Assembly (NCBI GenBank): GCA_001661515.1 | Contig: LUVW01000007.1 | Span: forward strand, 1-64,000 | DNA: 64,000 nt | From: Capniomyces stellatus | Lineage: Eukaryota > Kickxellomycota > Harpellomycetes > Harpellales > Legeriomycetaceae | Reading direction: 5' to 3' | In this document: in pieces, positions 10,426-20,611 of the stretch | How positions within the stretch are numbered: the stretch's first letter is position 1 | Layout of the letters: every line of letters starts with the position of its first letter | Program-made: the position numbers and the translations under genes | The notes under the pieces: model-generated | Told to the model about the DNA's origin: nothing | The model's input: the letters and a program-made list of their open reading frames with translations, nothing else | The model's database searches: none

Positions 10426-10782
10426 TTACTTGAATTGCTCATTAATTAGCTTTTCAAGCTTGGAAATCGATCCTTGAAGTACTTTGTGTGTGCAAATAAT
10501 ACCCGAGTTCCATTCATCAACCAAAAGCGGCACCATGTGTTCCTTAAACCGTTTGGTGTAATCTCTATATTTTTTTAGTAACAGTGCATCCTGGTCTATG
10601 GTAAACTTGTCGACGCCATCTTTAGACATCTCCCTGTTTATCCCTTGCAGAAAGTTCAATTTTAAATATGCAATCTTGTGCTGGACGTAGACAGATTCGT
10701 TGTTTAATTTGTCTGCTATCACACACGAGGCTCCTAATCCCACTACTGATCCGCAGACTAACGAGCTTATAACCCTAGACAT
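10426..10782 (-). CDS. Small membrane-anchored mitochondrial protein, MIC12/AIM5-like
   Basis: This is a 118-aa single-exon protein. A hydrophobic, glycine-containing segment occupies residues 4-24 and is followed by a soluble helical region. The C-terminal part contains LVDEWNSGI. This resembles the DxWN segment and overall plan (N-terminal membrane span, about 100 aa) of fungal MICOS subunit Mic12 (Aim5), which sits in the inner membrane at crista junctions. The match is by architecture and one short motif only, so the assignment is tentative. It reads away from the divergent fumarase gene. Confidence 0.5.
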   Translation of the reverse strand: MSRVISSLVCGSVVGLGASCVIADKLNNESVYVQHKIAYLKLNFLQGINREMSKDGVDKFTIDQDALLLKKYRDYTKRFKEHMVPLLVDEWNSGIICTHKVLQGSISKLEKLINEQFK

Positions 10783-12079
10783 CTTTGCTGGTGTGTGCTA
10801 TTGCTGCTTTCGCTTCTATAAAAATAAAATGCCTGAAAAAAAAGTAAATAAGGAGTAGTATTTGTTTTCCTCGAGTTGGTTCTCTCCGGTTTTTAACCTA
10901 CCTTCTATAAATTTTTAGCTTTTAATTTCCAATTGATTTTACTAGTTTAGCAACTAGTTTATTTGAACTTTCCAAGCCAAATAAATTTTGTCTTTCGCTT
11001 CATAACTTTTTTCCACCTTTTTTTTCTTTTTTTTATTCTCTCTTGTAAAGCGTAAACCATAGCCAATGGTGTCATTCCTTTCAACTATAAAATCAAACCA
11101 CTTGACTTGTTGCTTGCTTTTATCCAAAGGTTTAACAAACTCAGTTCATTTTTTTTTTCCTGGTACATTTTTTTTCTCAGTTCAAAAGCAATTTTTTAAG
11201 CCTTGGTCGGATTTACAGCGTTATATCCAACTGAAGCTGTTAGTGGCGATCCAGCTATACTATTATTGTCATTGATATGGGTTTCTTTTATTTTACTTGT
11301 TAAAAAAGCAAAGCAAAGGGTACTTGACTTGGTTGCAGTTAGACGAGCGTATTAGCGCAGATGACTAAAGTTGACATGCTAGAGCTCACTGTGAATATTA
11401 AGTAGGGTGTACACAGTACACCTAGTCTTCTGTGCAGTGGTTGAATTTTTCTGTTCAGTTGGCTTTTGAGAGCGGCTGTGTGGCTGTAGATTCTTTGAAT
11501 ATTTGCTACAGCCAATAGACGGTGTGTGAGATAAGATAAAGGCGTATATTTTTTTTTTGTGATATGGAATTTAATCTATAGCAGGTTAATGGTGCTTACA
11601 AGAAGGATTATTAGCTAATAATATTCTTGAGATCAGAAAGTTTGCAATGGTTTTTAAGGTCGAGATAACGCACTAAATCAACTTGGACGATGTTGTTGGG
11701 GTTTGTTTGATGTTTATTCCAGTTTCAGTATATGTTCTTGGTCAAATCAACCAGCTAATCGATAAACCAAGGAGATTGGAAAAAGCCAGCCGTGAAAAGC
11801 CTGTTTCAAGTTCCAGATACTCCAAGTTAGCAGATTAGCTGTAGGGGACTCAAATTTCGTGAGATATTGCTATCTTTTTCACACCTTTTTTTTTCACGTT
11901 TGAGTATCAATTTAATCTGTGTTTACTTAAAAGGAAGCGCGGTGATTATTTGTTTTATTTTATTTTATAATTACCTTGGATACATTTATTTCTGTTACAA
12001 GATAGAAATTAAAGTAGAAAAAAAAGGAACTAGAAATAAAAACAAAAACTAGTCATATTTGTAACGGTAACGAACAAGA
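10783..12079. other. Divergent promoter region between the MIC12-like gene and fumarase
   Basis: About 1.3 kb of AT-rich DNA between two divergently transcribed genes for mitochondrial proteins. T-runs and A-runs are frequent and no coding exon is visible. The short open frames at 11066-11275 and 11867-12052 (+) are T-rich and have no homology signal. The region should hold both promoters. Confidence 0.5.
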
Positions 12080-14004
12080 ATGAACAGCTTTATTCAACCA
12101 ATTTCAAGGAACCAAAAGGTATTTGATTTACTACAAGAAGATATTTAAATGGACTTTTATGACTGTAGTTTAAGTTGTAGTTTAAGTTGTAGTTTAAGTT
12201 GTAGTTTAAGTTGTAGTTTAAGTTGTAGTTTAAGTTGTAGTTTAAGTTGTAGTTTAAGTTGTAGTTTAAGTTGTAGTTGTAGCTGTAGTTGTAGCTGTAG
12301 TTGTAGCTGTAGTTGTAGCGTGTAAACTGCAACAGTGTTAGCAACACATTCATCCAATCTTAGGGCCTTGACACATACACTCATCTGCTTTTTTTTATCC
12401 TTGTTGATTTTTTTTAGGCTATTAGGCTAGCAAACATAACAAATCTATCAAAAAGAACGTTTAGCATCCATTCCCTAGCAATGCAAAAGTTTAGACTTGA
12501 GAAGGATACCATGGGCGAGCTCGAAGTCCCAGCAGACAAGTACTGGGGTTGTCAAACCCAAAGGTAAGAACGAAACAGTTGATTTACTTTTGCGATGAAA
12601 ACAACAAAAAACAGGATGTTTTAACTGCCAGGTTCCAATGGATTAATGGTTTGATAAACCAACAATAATTTTAGATCTATAATGAACTTCAAGATCGCAA
12701 ACGACACAGACAAGATGCCACTTCCAGTGATCAAGGCAATGGGGATCCTGAAAAAGGCAGCAGCAATAGTAAATGTCCAATTCGGATTGGATAAAAAAGT
12801 TTCAGAGTCTATCCAAGCGGCGGCACAAGAAGTCATTGATGGAAAGCTTAACGATTCTTTCCCACTGGTTGTGTGGCAGACAGGATCAGGAACACAGACA
12901 AACATGAATGTCAATGAGGTTATTTCAAACAGAGCCATTGAAATAGCTGGAGGCGTGATGGGAAGCAAAACACCAGTCCATCCTAATGACGATGTAAACA
13001 AATCCCAATCATCAAACGACACTTTCCCAACAGCGATGCACATTTCAGCAGTATTGGAGATTACTGAAAAGTTGCTCCCATCAATGAAAAGACTCCAAGA
13101 GTCATTGAGCGCAAAAAGCAATGAGTTTAAAGATATTATTAAAATTGGAAGAACTCACTTGCAAGACGCAACACCACTGACTTTGGGACAGGAGTTTGGC
13201 GGATATTCACAAATGTTGCTAAACGGAATTGCTCGTATTGAGTCCACAATTCCCAGACTATCCGAACTTGCCATTGGAGGAACTGCAGTTGGGACAGGTT
13301 TAAACACATATATTGGGTTTGACACAGAAATGGCAAAGGAGATCTCAAACCTTGCTGGAGTCGCTTTTAAGCCAGCAGTCAACAAATTTGAGGCTCTTGC
13401 AGCACACGACGCTCTTGTTGAAGCCTCAGGAGCTCTCAACACCATTGCAGCCTCGTTGTTTAAAATAGCCTCGGACATTAGACTGCTGGGCTCAGGGCCA
13501 AGATGCGGTTTGGGTGAGTTGAGTTTACCAGAAAACGAGCCTGGATCCTCAATTATGCCTGGCAAGGTCAACCCAACTCAGTGCGAATCAATGACTATGG
13601 TGTGCGCACAGGTCTTTGGTAACCACACTGCAGTCACTTTTGGTGGTGCCAATGGCCACTTTGAACTGAATGTCTTTAAGCCTATGATGATCTACAACGT
13701 GCTCCACTCTGTACGCTTGCTTTATGATTCCTGCGACTCATTCCGTGAGAACTGCGTTGATGGAATCGTTGCCAACAAACAGCAGATCAACAAGCTGCTA
13801 AATGAAAGTCTGATGCTTGTCACTGCACTCAACCCATACATTGGATATGACAATGCTGCCAAGTGCGCTAAACTCGCCCACAAGGAGGGATCTACCTTGA
13901 AAGAAGCTGCCATTAAGCTTGGTGTATTGACCTCTGAGCAGTTTGACCAATGGGTTAGACCAGAAAACATGATTGGCCCTGCTCCTTACGTCCCAAAGAA
14001 ATAG
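12080..14004 (+). CDS. FUM1: Class II fumarate hydratase (fumarase), three exons
   Basis: Fumarase reversibly hydrates fumarate to L-malate in the TCA cycle. The catalytic part is unmistakable: [14 protein letters not shown], the signature [11 protein letters not shown] with the catalytic-loop serine, and the usual length. Exons by splice reading are 12080-12118, 12418-12563 and 12675-14004, with donors AAAAG/GTATTT and AAAG/GTAAGA and acceptors TTTTTTAG and TTTTAG. All phases agree and give 504 residues. The first 34 residues ([13 protein letters not shown] then [21 protein letters not shown]) are rich in Arg, Lys, Ser and hydroxyl residues with no acid, like a mitochondrial presequence. A second Met at residue 35 (12481) starts a 470-aa form matching cytosolic or bacterial fumarases. 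Dual targeting is known for this enzyme in other eukaryotes; here it is inferred. Confidence 0.93.
12165..12320. repeat. 12-bp minisatellite inside fumarase intron 1
   Basis: Nine perfect copies of GTAGTTTAAGTT (12165-12272) are followed by four copies of the variant GTAGTTGTAGCT (12273-12320, the last copy with one change). The array lies within the predicted first intron of the fumarase gene and makes up about half of it. Confidence 0.95.
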
Positions 14005-14285
14005 ATGTCTCGCTATTGTTTTTTCTAACTTGGGTGACTTAGTTGAATATTGTTAATTAATTTTTTTTTTAAAAAAACGTACAAAAAAAATACTATTAGA
14101 GCATTGTTATTTTAAACATAATCTAGTAACGTTGACCTCGAATCCTGCTTTCTTTTATAATGCAATACAATCAGTGTAGTGTAATTGTTAAAAATATTTG
14201 TATTTGTATTTGTATTATTTGTACTGAAATTGTATGGCTTGTAAAAGAAGGGAAAAAAAGTAAATCTTGTTTAAAGTGGCAGAAT

Positions 14286-16765
14286 TTAAAAGGCTGCTGT
14301 TGAAATTGCTAAAAGTAGATAGAAAATCTTGTCTGTAATGTACAACTTTCTAGAATTCCCCGAACTGGATTGATCATCTTCGTCTTTGATGGTTTGGTTT
14401 TTGCCAGACTTTTTATTGCCACTTTTGTTCTTATCCTTGCTGCTTGGGTCATTTGAATCACTGGAATCTTGGTCATTATAGTTGCCCTCGTCAGTGGATG
14501 TGTCTGGAAAATTATAAGAGTCTACAAGAGCTCTAATATCAATTCCAGTCTTTTGAGATATCCAGTCTTTATAAAACGCAGCGTTGGTAAAGAAAGTTGC
14601 TGCGTCTTTATTAGAACAGGACCCAGTCAACACGCTTTTTGAATTTCCAATATAACTAGAAATACCCGCCAATGCTGTGTAATTGGTGGCTGGGTCGTAT
14701 CTTAGTGCTATACCATCGAGGTAACACAATGTCTTGTAATCAACTTCTTCGCTTGGCAACTGCCTTCTAAGATTTGCGTTGCTGGGCTTTGTTGGATAGC
14801 CTCTTTTGGCGTATGCCACGTGTACTCTGTAGGTTTCTGGATTCTGTGTTTTTTCTTGGGCGCTACGCTTCTGATTTTTAGGCTTTTGAGACCCGTTTTT
14901 ATTTAAGCACATATATCTACCTTCGCTGTTTTTAAATCCAGGCCATATCGACGTACACGTCTTATTTGATAGGTGCAATAGATCATCTGCAACAAGCTTT
15001 GGGGATGGGTCTCTACCTAAATCTCTCAACTGTCCCCATCCCAGCGTTAGAATCTTTGCATCATCCTTCGGGACCGAATCGCTTATTTTAAGGGATCCGC
15101 CAGACCTTGCAGATTCTGTGAATATCAACGCAATGTTGTCCTGCCGAACACAATTTTTTATTAAATAAATATTTTGGGATTTAAATATCTCAATTAAACG
15201 TACAAATGTCGACTAGTTGGTTTATGAACCGGATAAACTAGTTTACTGTTGTTATTACTAAATTAACATAAGCAAGCTTTTAAATTCACTTTTTTCATTA
15301 TTTATTTTTTTTATTCCGTGTTTAAAAAACTTACTGTTTTGAACTGTGGGTTGTAGTTTTCATGAATAATAACTGAACTAGGTCTGAAAAACACCTCGCC
15401 TTGAAGAGTATTTAGCGTATCTTTTCCGTCCACCCCATTTAGGTTGCTGCGCTTCATTATGTCAATACTGGTGCCGTTTTCAAAAAACAGGCCTACACCA
15501 CCACTTTTATTGCCGTACTCATTAGCTAAGTTATCAAACACAATATACTCGTTTGGTAATGCGAATTTTGAGTTTGTCTCCGTCACACAGTACGCTGAAG
15601 TTATAAACACTGAGCCATAGACTGCAGCCGCTGTACATACACCTATTGTGTTGTCTTTTGTGTTGAGCTTTAGAAACATAAACGACGACGGGTATTGATT
15701 CCGGTTTTTTGGCTTGAATATAGTTGCTGTTTTAAGTGTACCACTGGGATTTTCATCGTAAACCGGATCGACCGAATTTCTAAATATCTCGGGTGTGTCT
15801 ACACCTGATTTTGAGTTTCTGGAGGGTGTTATGCTGTTGTCAGATACACGTTCTTCGTCGATATCCACCTTATCTATCACTGCATGGCCCATTCTAATTT
15901 CAGTTTCATGACTCCCTCCCATTGCATCGTGCTTAGCAGCACTATCATTTAATTCAGTTGAATTTTTCAAATACTCTTCTTTACTTGGCCTATTCTCCTG
16001 ACTTACTCCACCTCCTTGCTGCATTGCTGATATGTCTTTTACTTCACGAATGCCGCCTGTATTTGGGGGTTCTAGCTGTCTAAAATTAGGGAGCGGTAAG
16101 GGTGACGAGCTTCCTAATCCTGGTTGTCCTACTTTTTCCAATGGGGGTTTGTTTTGGTTTTGTTCTTTTGAGTTTTGCGCCTCGTTATATTGTGGGGAAC
16201 CACTTTTTAAATTACTATTGGTGCTTGTACTATTTACACCACTATCACCACCAACTTTACCGTTGTTAAATCGAGCCTTTTCTTGGCCAGGGTTAATGTC
16301 TACACGTTGCTGTTGGGTTTGATTTTGATTTTGGGTTTGATTTTGATTCTGATTTTGGGTTTGATTCTGATTTTGGGTTTGATTTTGATTTTGGGTTTGA
16401 TTTTGATTCTGATTTTGGGTTTGATTTTGATTCTGATTCTGATTCTGATTTTGGTTTTGATTTCGATTTTGGTTCTCCTGTCTTTTGTTGAAATTGCTAT
16501 TATGTTGTTTCGTTCTAGTATATTTGTTCGCAGTAAATATGGCTTGTTTAATTGTGTTTTTTGGCTGTGTATATGCACCATCTGACCTATCTGACTGGTT
16601 TTCAGTTATACCAGTCTTTCTAAACCCAAAACCAAGACCACTAGAACTATGGTGGCTTGTTTTCCTTGTTTTTTCATTGCTACCAATGATTATTGCCTGG
16701 TTGGCAGATGCCCTGTGTAATACATTGGCGTTTGCTATAAGCACCAGAATTTTAATAAATTTCAT
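14286..16765 (-). CDS. Secreted, GPI-anchored trypsin-like (S1) pseudoprotease with a Q/N-rich segment
   Basis: Two exons, 15335-16765 and 14286-15140, join at ACA/GTAAGT and GGCAG/GAC, giving QFKT-DNIALIF and 761 residues. The chosen start (16765) begins a clear signal peptide (MKFIKILVLIANANVLHRA). An upstream in-frame ATG at 16822 would bury it. Residues about 98-155 are an NQNQNQTQ run. The chymotrypsin-like fold follows: the His position reads TSAYC instead of TAAHC (Tyr for His, about residue 392), the catalytic Asp is kept in DNIAL (about 478), and the GDSGGP motif is absent (LCYLDGIA at its place). FFTNAAFYKDWI is the usual C-terminal S1 helix. A Ser/Asp/Lys-rich linker and a terminal hydrophobic tail (FYLLLAISTAAF) suggest a GPI anchor. 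With both His and Ser lost it should be catalytically dead; a binding or wall role is inference. Confidence 0.85.
16300..16475 (-). repeat. Imperfect 6-12 bp coding repeat encoding the NQ/TQ run
   Basis: The plus strand shows repeated GATTTTGGGTTT and GATTCTGATTTT units, encoding alternating Asn-Gln and Thr-Gln in the pseudoprotease. Both-strand open frames here (Ile/Leu-rich on the plus strand, Lys/Ile-rich in another minus frame) are by-products of the repeat. Confidence 0.9.
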
Positions 16766-16822
16766 TTCCGTGTTGCGGCAATGGCTATTTCTGGTTGCAC
16801 TTTTACGAAGCAAAGTAGCCAA

Positions 16823-19816
16823 GCTTTGTGTTATGTAGTGCTATTGTGCTGATAAAATATACCAACTATTTATTTGTGAGTACAGATTTAAATATGAGCA
16901 CAATATAGTATTAGGCGTAGCTTTTTCTATTTACGGCTGCGTAAAGAATAGTATGGTTCCGATTGTATCTGCTTAATCGCTGCTCGATATATTAATTAGT
17001 TGATTATTAAGTAGTTAACAGTGTTGAAAGTCTTATTACGATATTCCTAATAAGTCATCAACGTGTATCAGGGATTGACCGCAAAAAAAAAATTCAAATC
17101 AATACAGAAATATGGCATGTCACCAACTTTATAATTCCAAAGTTTTTTTTCAACATTTCACCTAAACACAATAAGTACTGTTTTGCCTTTGATAGCTAGC
17201 TAGTGCTTTGATTTCTAAAACATCTTGGATATCCCTTTTTTTGATAGAGTATTATACTACGTACTTTGACTCATCATTACTTTCTGAAGCTTACAAGTAC
17301 AATACCGAACTTTAGTTTTTACTATTAGTCGACTCATAGGCACAAGTCAGCTCATTTGCGATGCACCCACACTAACCAAGCAAATTGGCAAGATCTCAAA
17401 GGTCTAATCGATTGAATGAAAACATAAAAAAAAAAATTAACAACTTGGTTGCCCACGATCTCAATATAATCGATATGATTCGCCACATACCACAATGTCT
17501 TGGCTTAATATCAGTGCTTTTTTTTTCGGTGTTGATGCACCAAACTTTTAACACAAACGCGTACGATATAAGATTGCATTTCTGTTTTTTTTAAATTAAT
17601 GTAAGTCTCTTTATGTTTTTCATCCCACTTTATTTGTTTAATTTAGCGGTCGACTTGATGTATAGCGTGTTACTGTTGAGATACAAGACAAAATCCAAAA
17701 CAGTATCATACTCATAAATCGGCAGTTCGCGTAAATTGTAGTTGTCTTTTTATTTTATTTCTATTCAATCCTTTGTTCTTTTTGGTTAATTTTACAAATG
17801 CCTTTGGTTTAGAATGACAGCAAGATATTGGTGAATAAGCTATATTGGCCCTGATAGGTCTTGTGTACTTGTTTAGAATAGATGATGCTTACTCGTTAAG
17901 ACTTAAAACAGAAAGGATGCGACTGTTTGGTATACCAAGCGGGTTTATTTGCAGATTTGGAACTATAGAGATTTATTAGTGGAGAAATGTACATTAATAG
18001 CACACTTTTTTCTTTCTTTAATCGTTCATTTCCAGCAAGAATGAGAGATATTTTCATTCTTGCGAGTTCTCCTCAAAATTGCGTTAGGATTAATCTATAC
18101 TAATTATAAAGCAGCGTTAATATACTGCAATCATATGATCCATGCTGCCCAGGATAAAACCAGCTGCATGTTTTATTGACCTACTCCATAGTTTAATGTA
18201 CTTGCAATTAAACACAAGTTGTTGGATGTGTACCAATTGGTTCGTTTTAGTTTGTTTTGGTATAGCATTAGTACAAATATGCCTTTTATGAAACTAGCAA
18301 CCCCATGTTTTTGTTTTTAGCAAGTTTAATTATAGGCGGTATATTAATTGTAGACACAATCCACAATTTTCATTCTGGTATACGAATGAGGCTGAAATCG
18401 AATATCTTGTTGACAATGAGCTTATAACTGAATACCATAGGTCTAATATTACATTTACGTCCGCTTTTTTGTCTGCCAAATCAAGAAGCGCAGTATGCGA
18501 GTAGGAAATTCAGGCGCTATATAGGATCCTTGGTACTATTATTCCTTGCTCCTTTTTTATTAAAAAAAAAGTTTGCACGTTTAGAAATAGACATTTATCC
18601 CCGACTTTACTTGAAAAAGGTAAAATTATATATATATTAATCGTGAAACATCGTAACGACTAATGAGTAAAACATAACAAGCGTACGCCCAGCTAAAAAA
18701 AAGCAGCTTTTTTAAAGCTAGTTGCTATTAACCTCTCTGGTAAGTAGAAAACAAGATGTCTCAAACCTGTTGATTTATTGGCATAATGTTATTATTAATG
18801 TTATATTTTAGGAGTTGTGCATATTTAGGGTTAATTTTAAAAATAACACACTGTTTAAGCAATTATAATTGTACATTAATAAAAACCAACAGCAAAAATC
18901 AAAGCTGATTCGCTCGTTTCTACATATGTGTGGACTCAAGTCAAGCTCAAGTCCACAGAGCCTTGGACACTAAACAAGTAAAGATATATCAATGGAGGAA
19001 AAAAAAACAGTAGTTGTGGTGGTATTCGTAAAAATATGAGCAACTTTATTGTCAGTATTAGCAACAACAAAAGCAATACCAATACCAATAGTAGTAGTAA
19101 TATCAATAGCAATAGTGGTAAAGTAGTAATAATAGTAGTAATAATAGTATCAGCGAGTATTATTGCTCAAATTAAATCGATATAGTTTAACCAATATGGT
19201 TGAAAAAGTGTAGCACGATTAGAGTAGAATTAAAGATGAAATGGTATTATTTAAAGGTTAATATTAATATTTGTTTACACCGAAAATTATCTGTTTCATT
19301 TTAATAAATGTGGGGTGCTCCAAAGTATACCCTGCAGCCCTTAATAAACACTCAACTAGTTGATATTAAAAGCTATAATTAACTTTATCAACACCATAGA
19401 TAGTAGTGATTAGTATTAATTAAAATTAATTAATAGCGATTAATAGCAATAGGTACTAATTAGCACTAATGCAAAATTGCAATGTTATTAGGCGGTGTTA
19501 ACATTTCTAGTATACAAATGTCAGCTTTGCAATGCAAATTTCAAACCCACTATTATATACTAATACAATCAATTGAAGAGAAAAAAAAATCAGTTGTGGA
19601 ACTGACTTAGTAAAGATTAATTTCGTATATATATTTGATGCTGCATCTTTGCTAACCCGTTTTCAAGTCATTAAATACCATTATCACAACTTAGTTTAAG
19701 TAGTTTAAGTTTGCATACTCATTCAAATTGTAAATTTATTTAACCATCCTAGTAAGATTAATATACCAAAGTATTACTACTTTTACCTTCACATTTAAAC
19801 AAAAAATATCATTAGA
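16823..19816. other. Three-kilobase gene-poor AT-rich stretch
   Basis: I see no convincing gene here. A plus-strand open frame at 17385-17594 contains one hydrophobic stretch (GLISVLFFSVLMH) but lacks an ATG at its start and has no recognisable homology. Simple repeats occur at about 19060-19155 (AATACC, AGTAGT and AATAGT units) and degenerate TTAAT/TAGCAAT repeats at 19385-19475. The last 200 bases upstream of the pacifastin-like gene are its probable promoter. Confidence 0.5.
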
Positions 19817-20098
19817 ATGAAGTTCACAACAATCCTATCTTGCATAACTCTTTTGGCCGGATCCGCCTACGCCGTAGAGACAGATACCTGCCCACCAGGA
19901 CCAAAATACGACTACTCCAAGTGCTTGAAAGTACACGGTAACGGACCATTCTTGCATCCAGATGGTTGCAACAAATGTATCTGTATCCCACTTGGTATCG
20001 CTTGCACAATCTACAAGTGTGTAGATGACAAAGTAGACCCATGTGATGAGAGATACGCCATCCGTCAAAATGGATACTCCTCAATTATGCCTCTCTAA
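19817..20098 (+). CDS. Small secreted cysteine-rich protein with a pacifastin-like pattern
   Basis: A 93-aa protein with a typical signal peptide (MKFTTILSCITLLAGSAYA, cleavage near residue 19) and a mature part of about 74 residues holding eight cysteines. The core reads C-x14-CNKCICxxxGxxCTxxxC (residues about 36-68). This nearly fits the pacifastin inhibitor signature C-x(9-12)-CNxCxC-x(2-3)-G-x(3-6)-CTx3C. The first spacing is two longer and the G-to-C spacing one shorter than the classical range. Pacifastins are small serine-protease inhibitors known chiefly from arthropods. By analogy the reactive bond would lie in the CTIYKC loop (Ile-Tyr). The two extra cysteines flank the core and could form a fourth disulfide. 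The gene is a single exon and the first ATG is used. Function is inferred from the pattern only; another cysteine-knot effector is possible. Confidence 0.75.
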   Translation: MKFTTILSCITLLAGSAYAVETDTCPPGPKYDYSKCLKVHGNGPFLHPDGCNKCICIPLGIACTIYKCVDDKVDPCDERYAIRQNGYSSIMPL

Positions 20099-20611
20099 GA
20101 TTTGATTACATTTAAATCACGGCTACATTATTGTTTTTTTTAGCTTTTGATTGAAAGCTTAATTAGTTTTTTTTTATTTAGCTTTTGTTAGTTAATGTAA
20201 ATAGCTATTCTAGTTCATTCAATCTCAAAAATAAAGTTTATAAATTTAAACGTAACATAACCCACACCAGCCATATTATACTTATGTTTTACAGTGCTAG
20301 ACTTTGCATATTTCAAGGCGCGTTTCTCTTGACCCAGAAGCACGCGCCAGCCAAGTATAAAAACTCCACCTTTTCCGTATTTCGAACAATAGTTGGCGTT
20401 TATAAGGCCATATTATTCTGAGAAAATAGTATTTTAAAAACATATATTTCTAACACTTTAAATAACATTAAATCAAAGGGACAAACGCGAATTTCAATAT
20501 AAAAAAAACAAAGAGAAAAACGCAAAAAAAAAAAAAAGAGTAGAAATCAAGTAGAAAGTCAACCAAGATAAGGTGTCCACCGATAAGTCAGACCAATAAA
20601 CACGTTAAAAG
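20099..20611. other. Convergent intergenic region
   Basis: 3' flanks of the pacifastin-like gene and of S-formylglutathione hydrolase, which converge here. T-runs lie near 20130-20180 and A-runs near 20500-20540. The open frame 20185-20421 (+) has no coding character that I can support. Confidence 0.5.

Noticed and set aside
2064..11350. Shared 11-mer GTTAGACGAGC upstream of the SH3 gene and of fumarase
   Set aside because: Many 11-mers recur by chance in 64 kb, and no third perfect copy stands at a comparable position (only a looser match near 24937).
12090..12384. Minus-strand frames with periodic YNLNYNLN and LQLKLQLK sequence
   Set aside because: They are direct translations of the 12-bp minisatellite in the fumarase intron, in two frames, with no start context or homology.
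16283..16585. Plus-strand Ile/Leu-rich frame resembling a membrane protein
   Set aside because: It is antisense to the Asn/Gln repeat of the pseudoprotease; the regular ILILGLIL pattern follows from the DNA repeat.
17385..17594. Plus-strand frame with one hydrophobic stretch
   Set aside because: It begins without ATG, ends within an AT-rich run, and no partner exon or homology could be supported.
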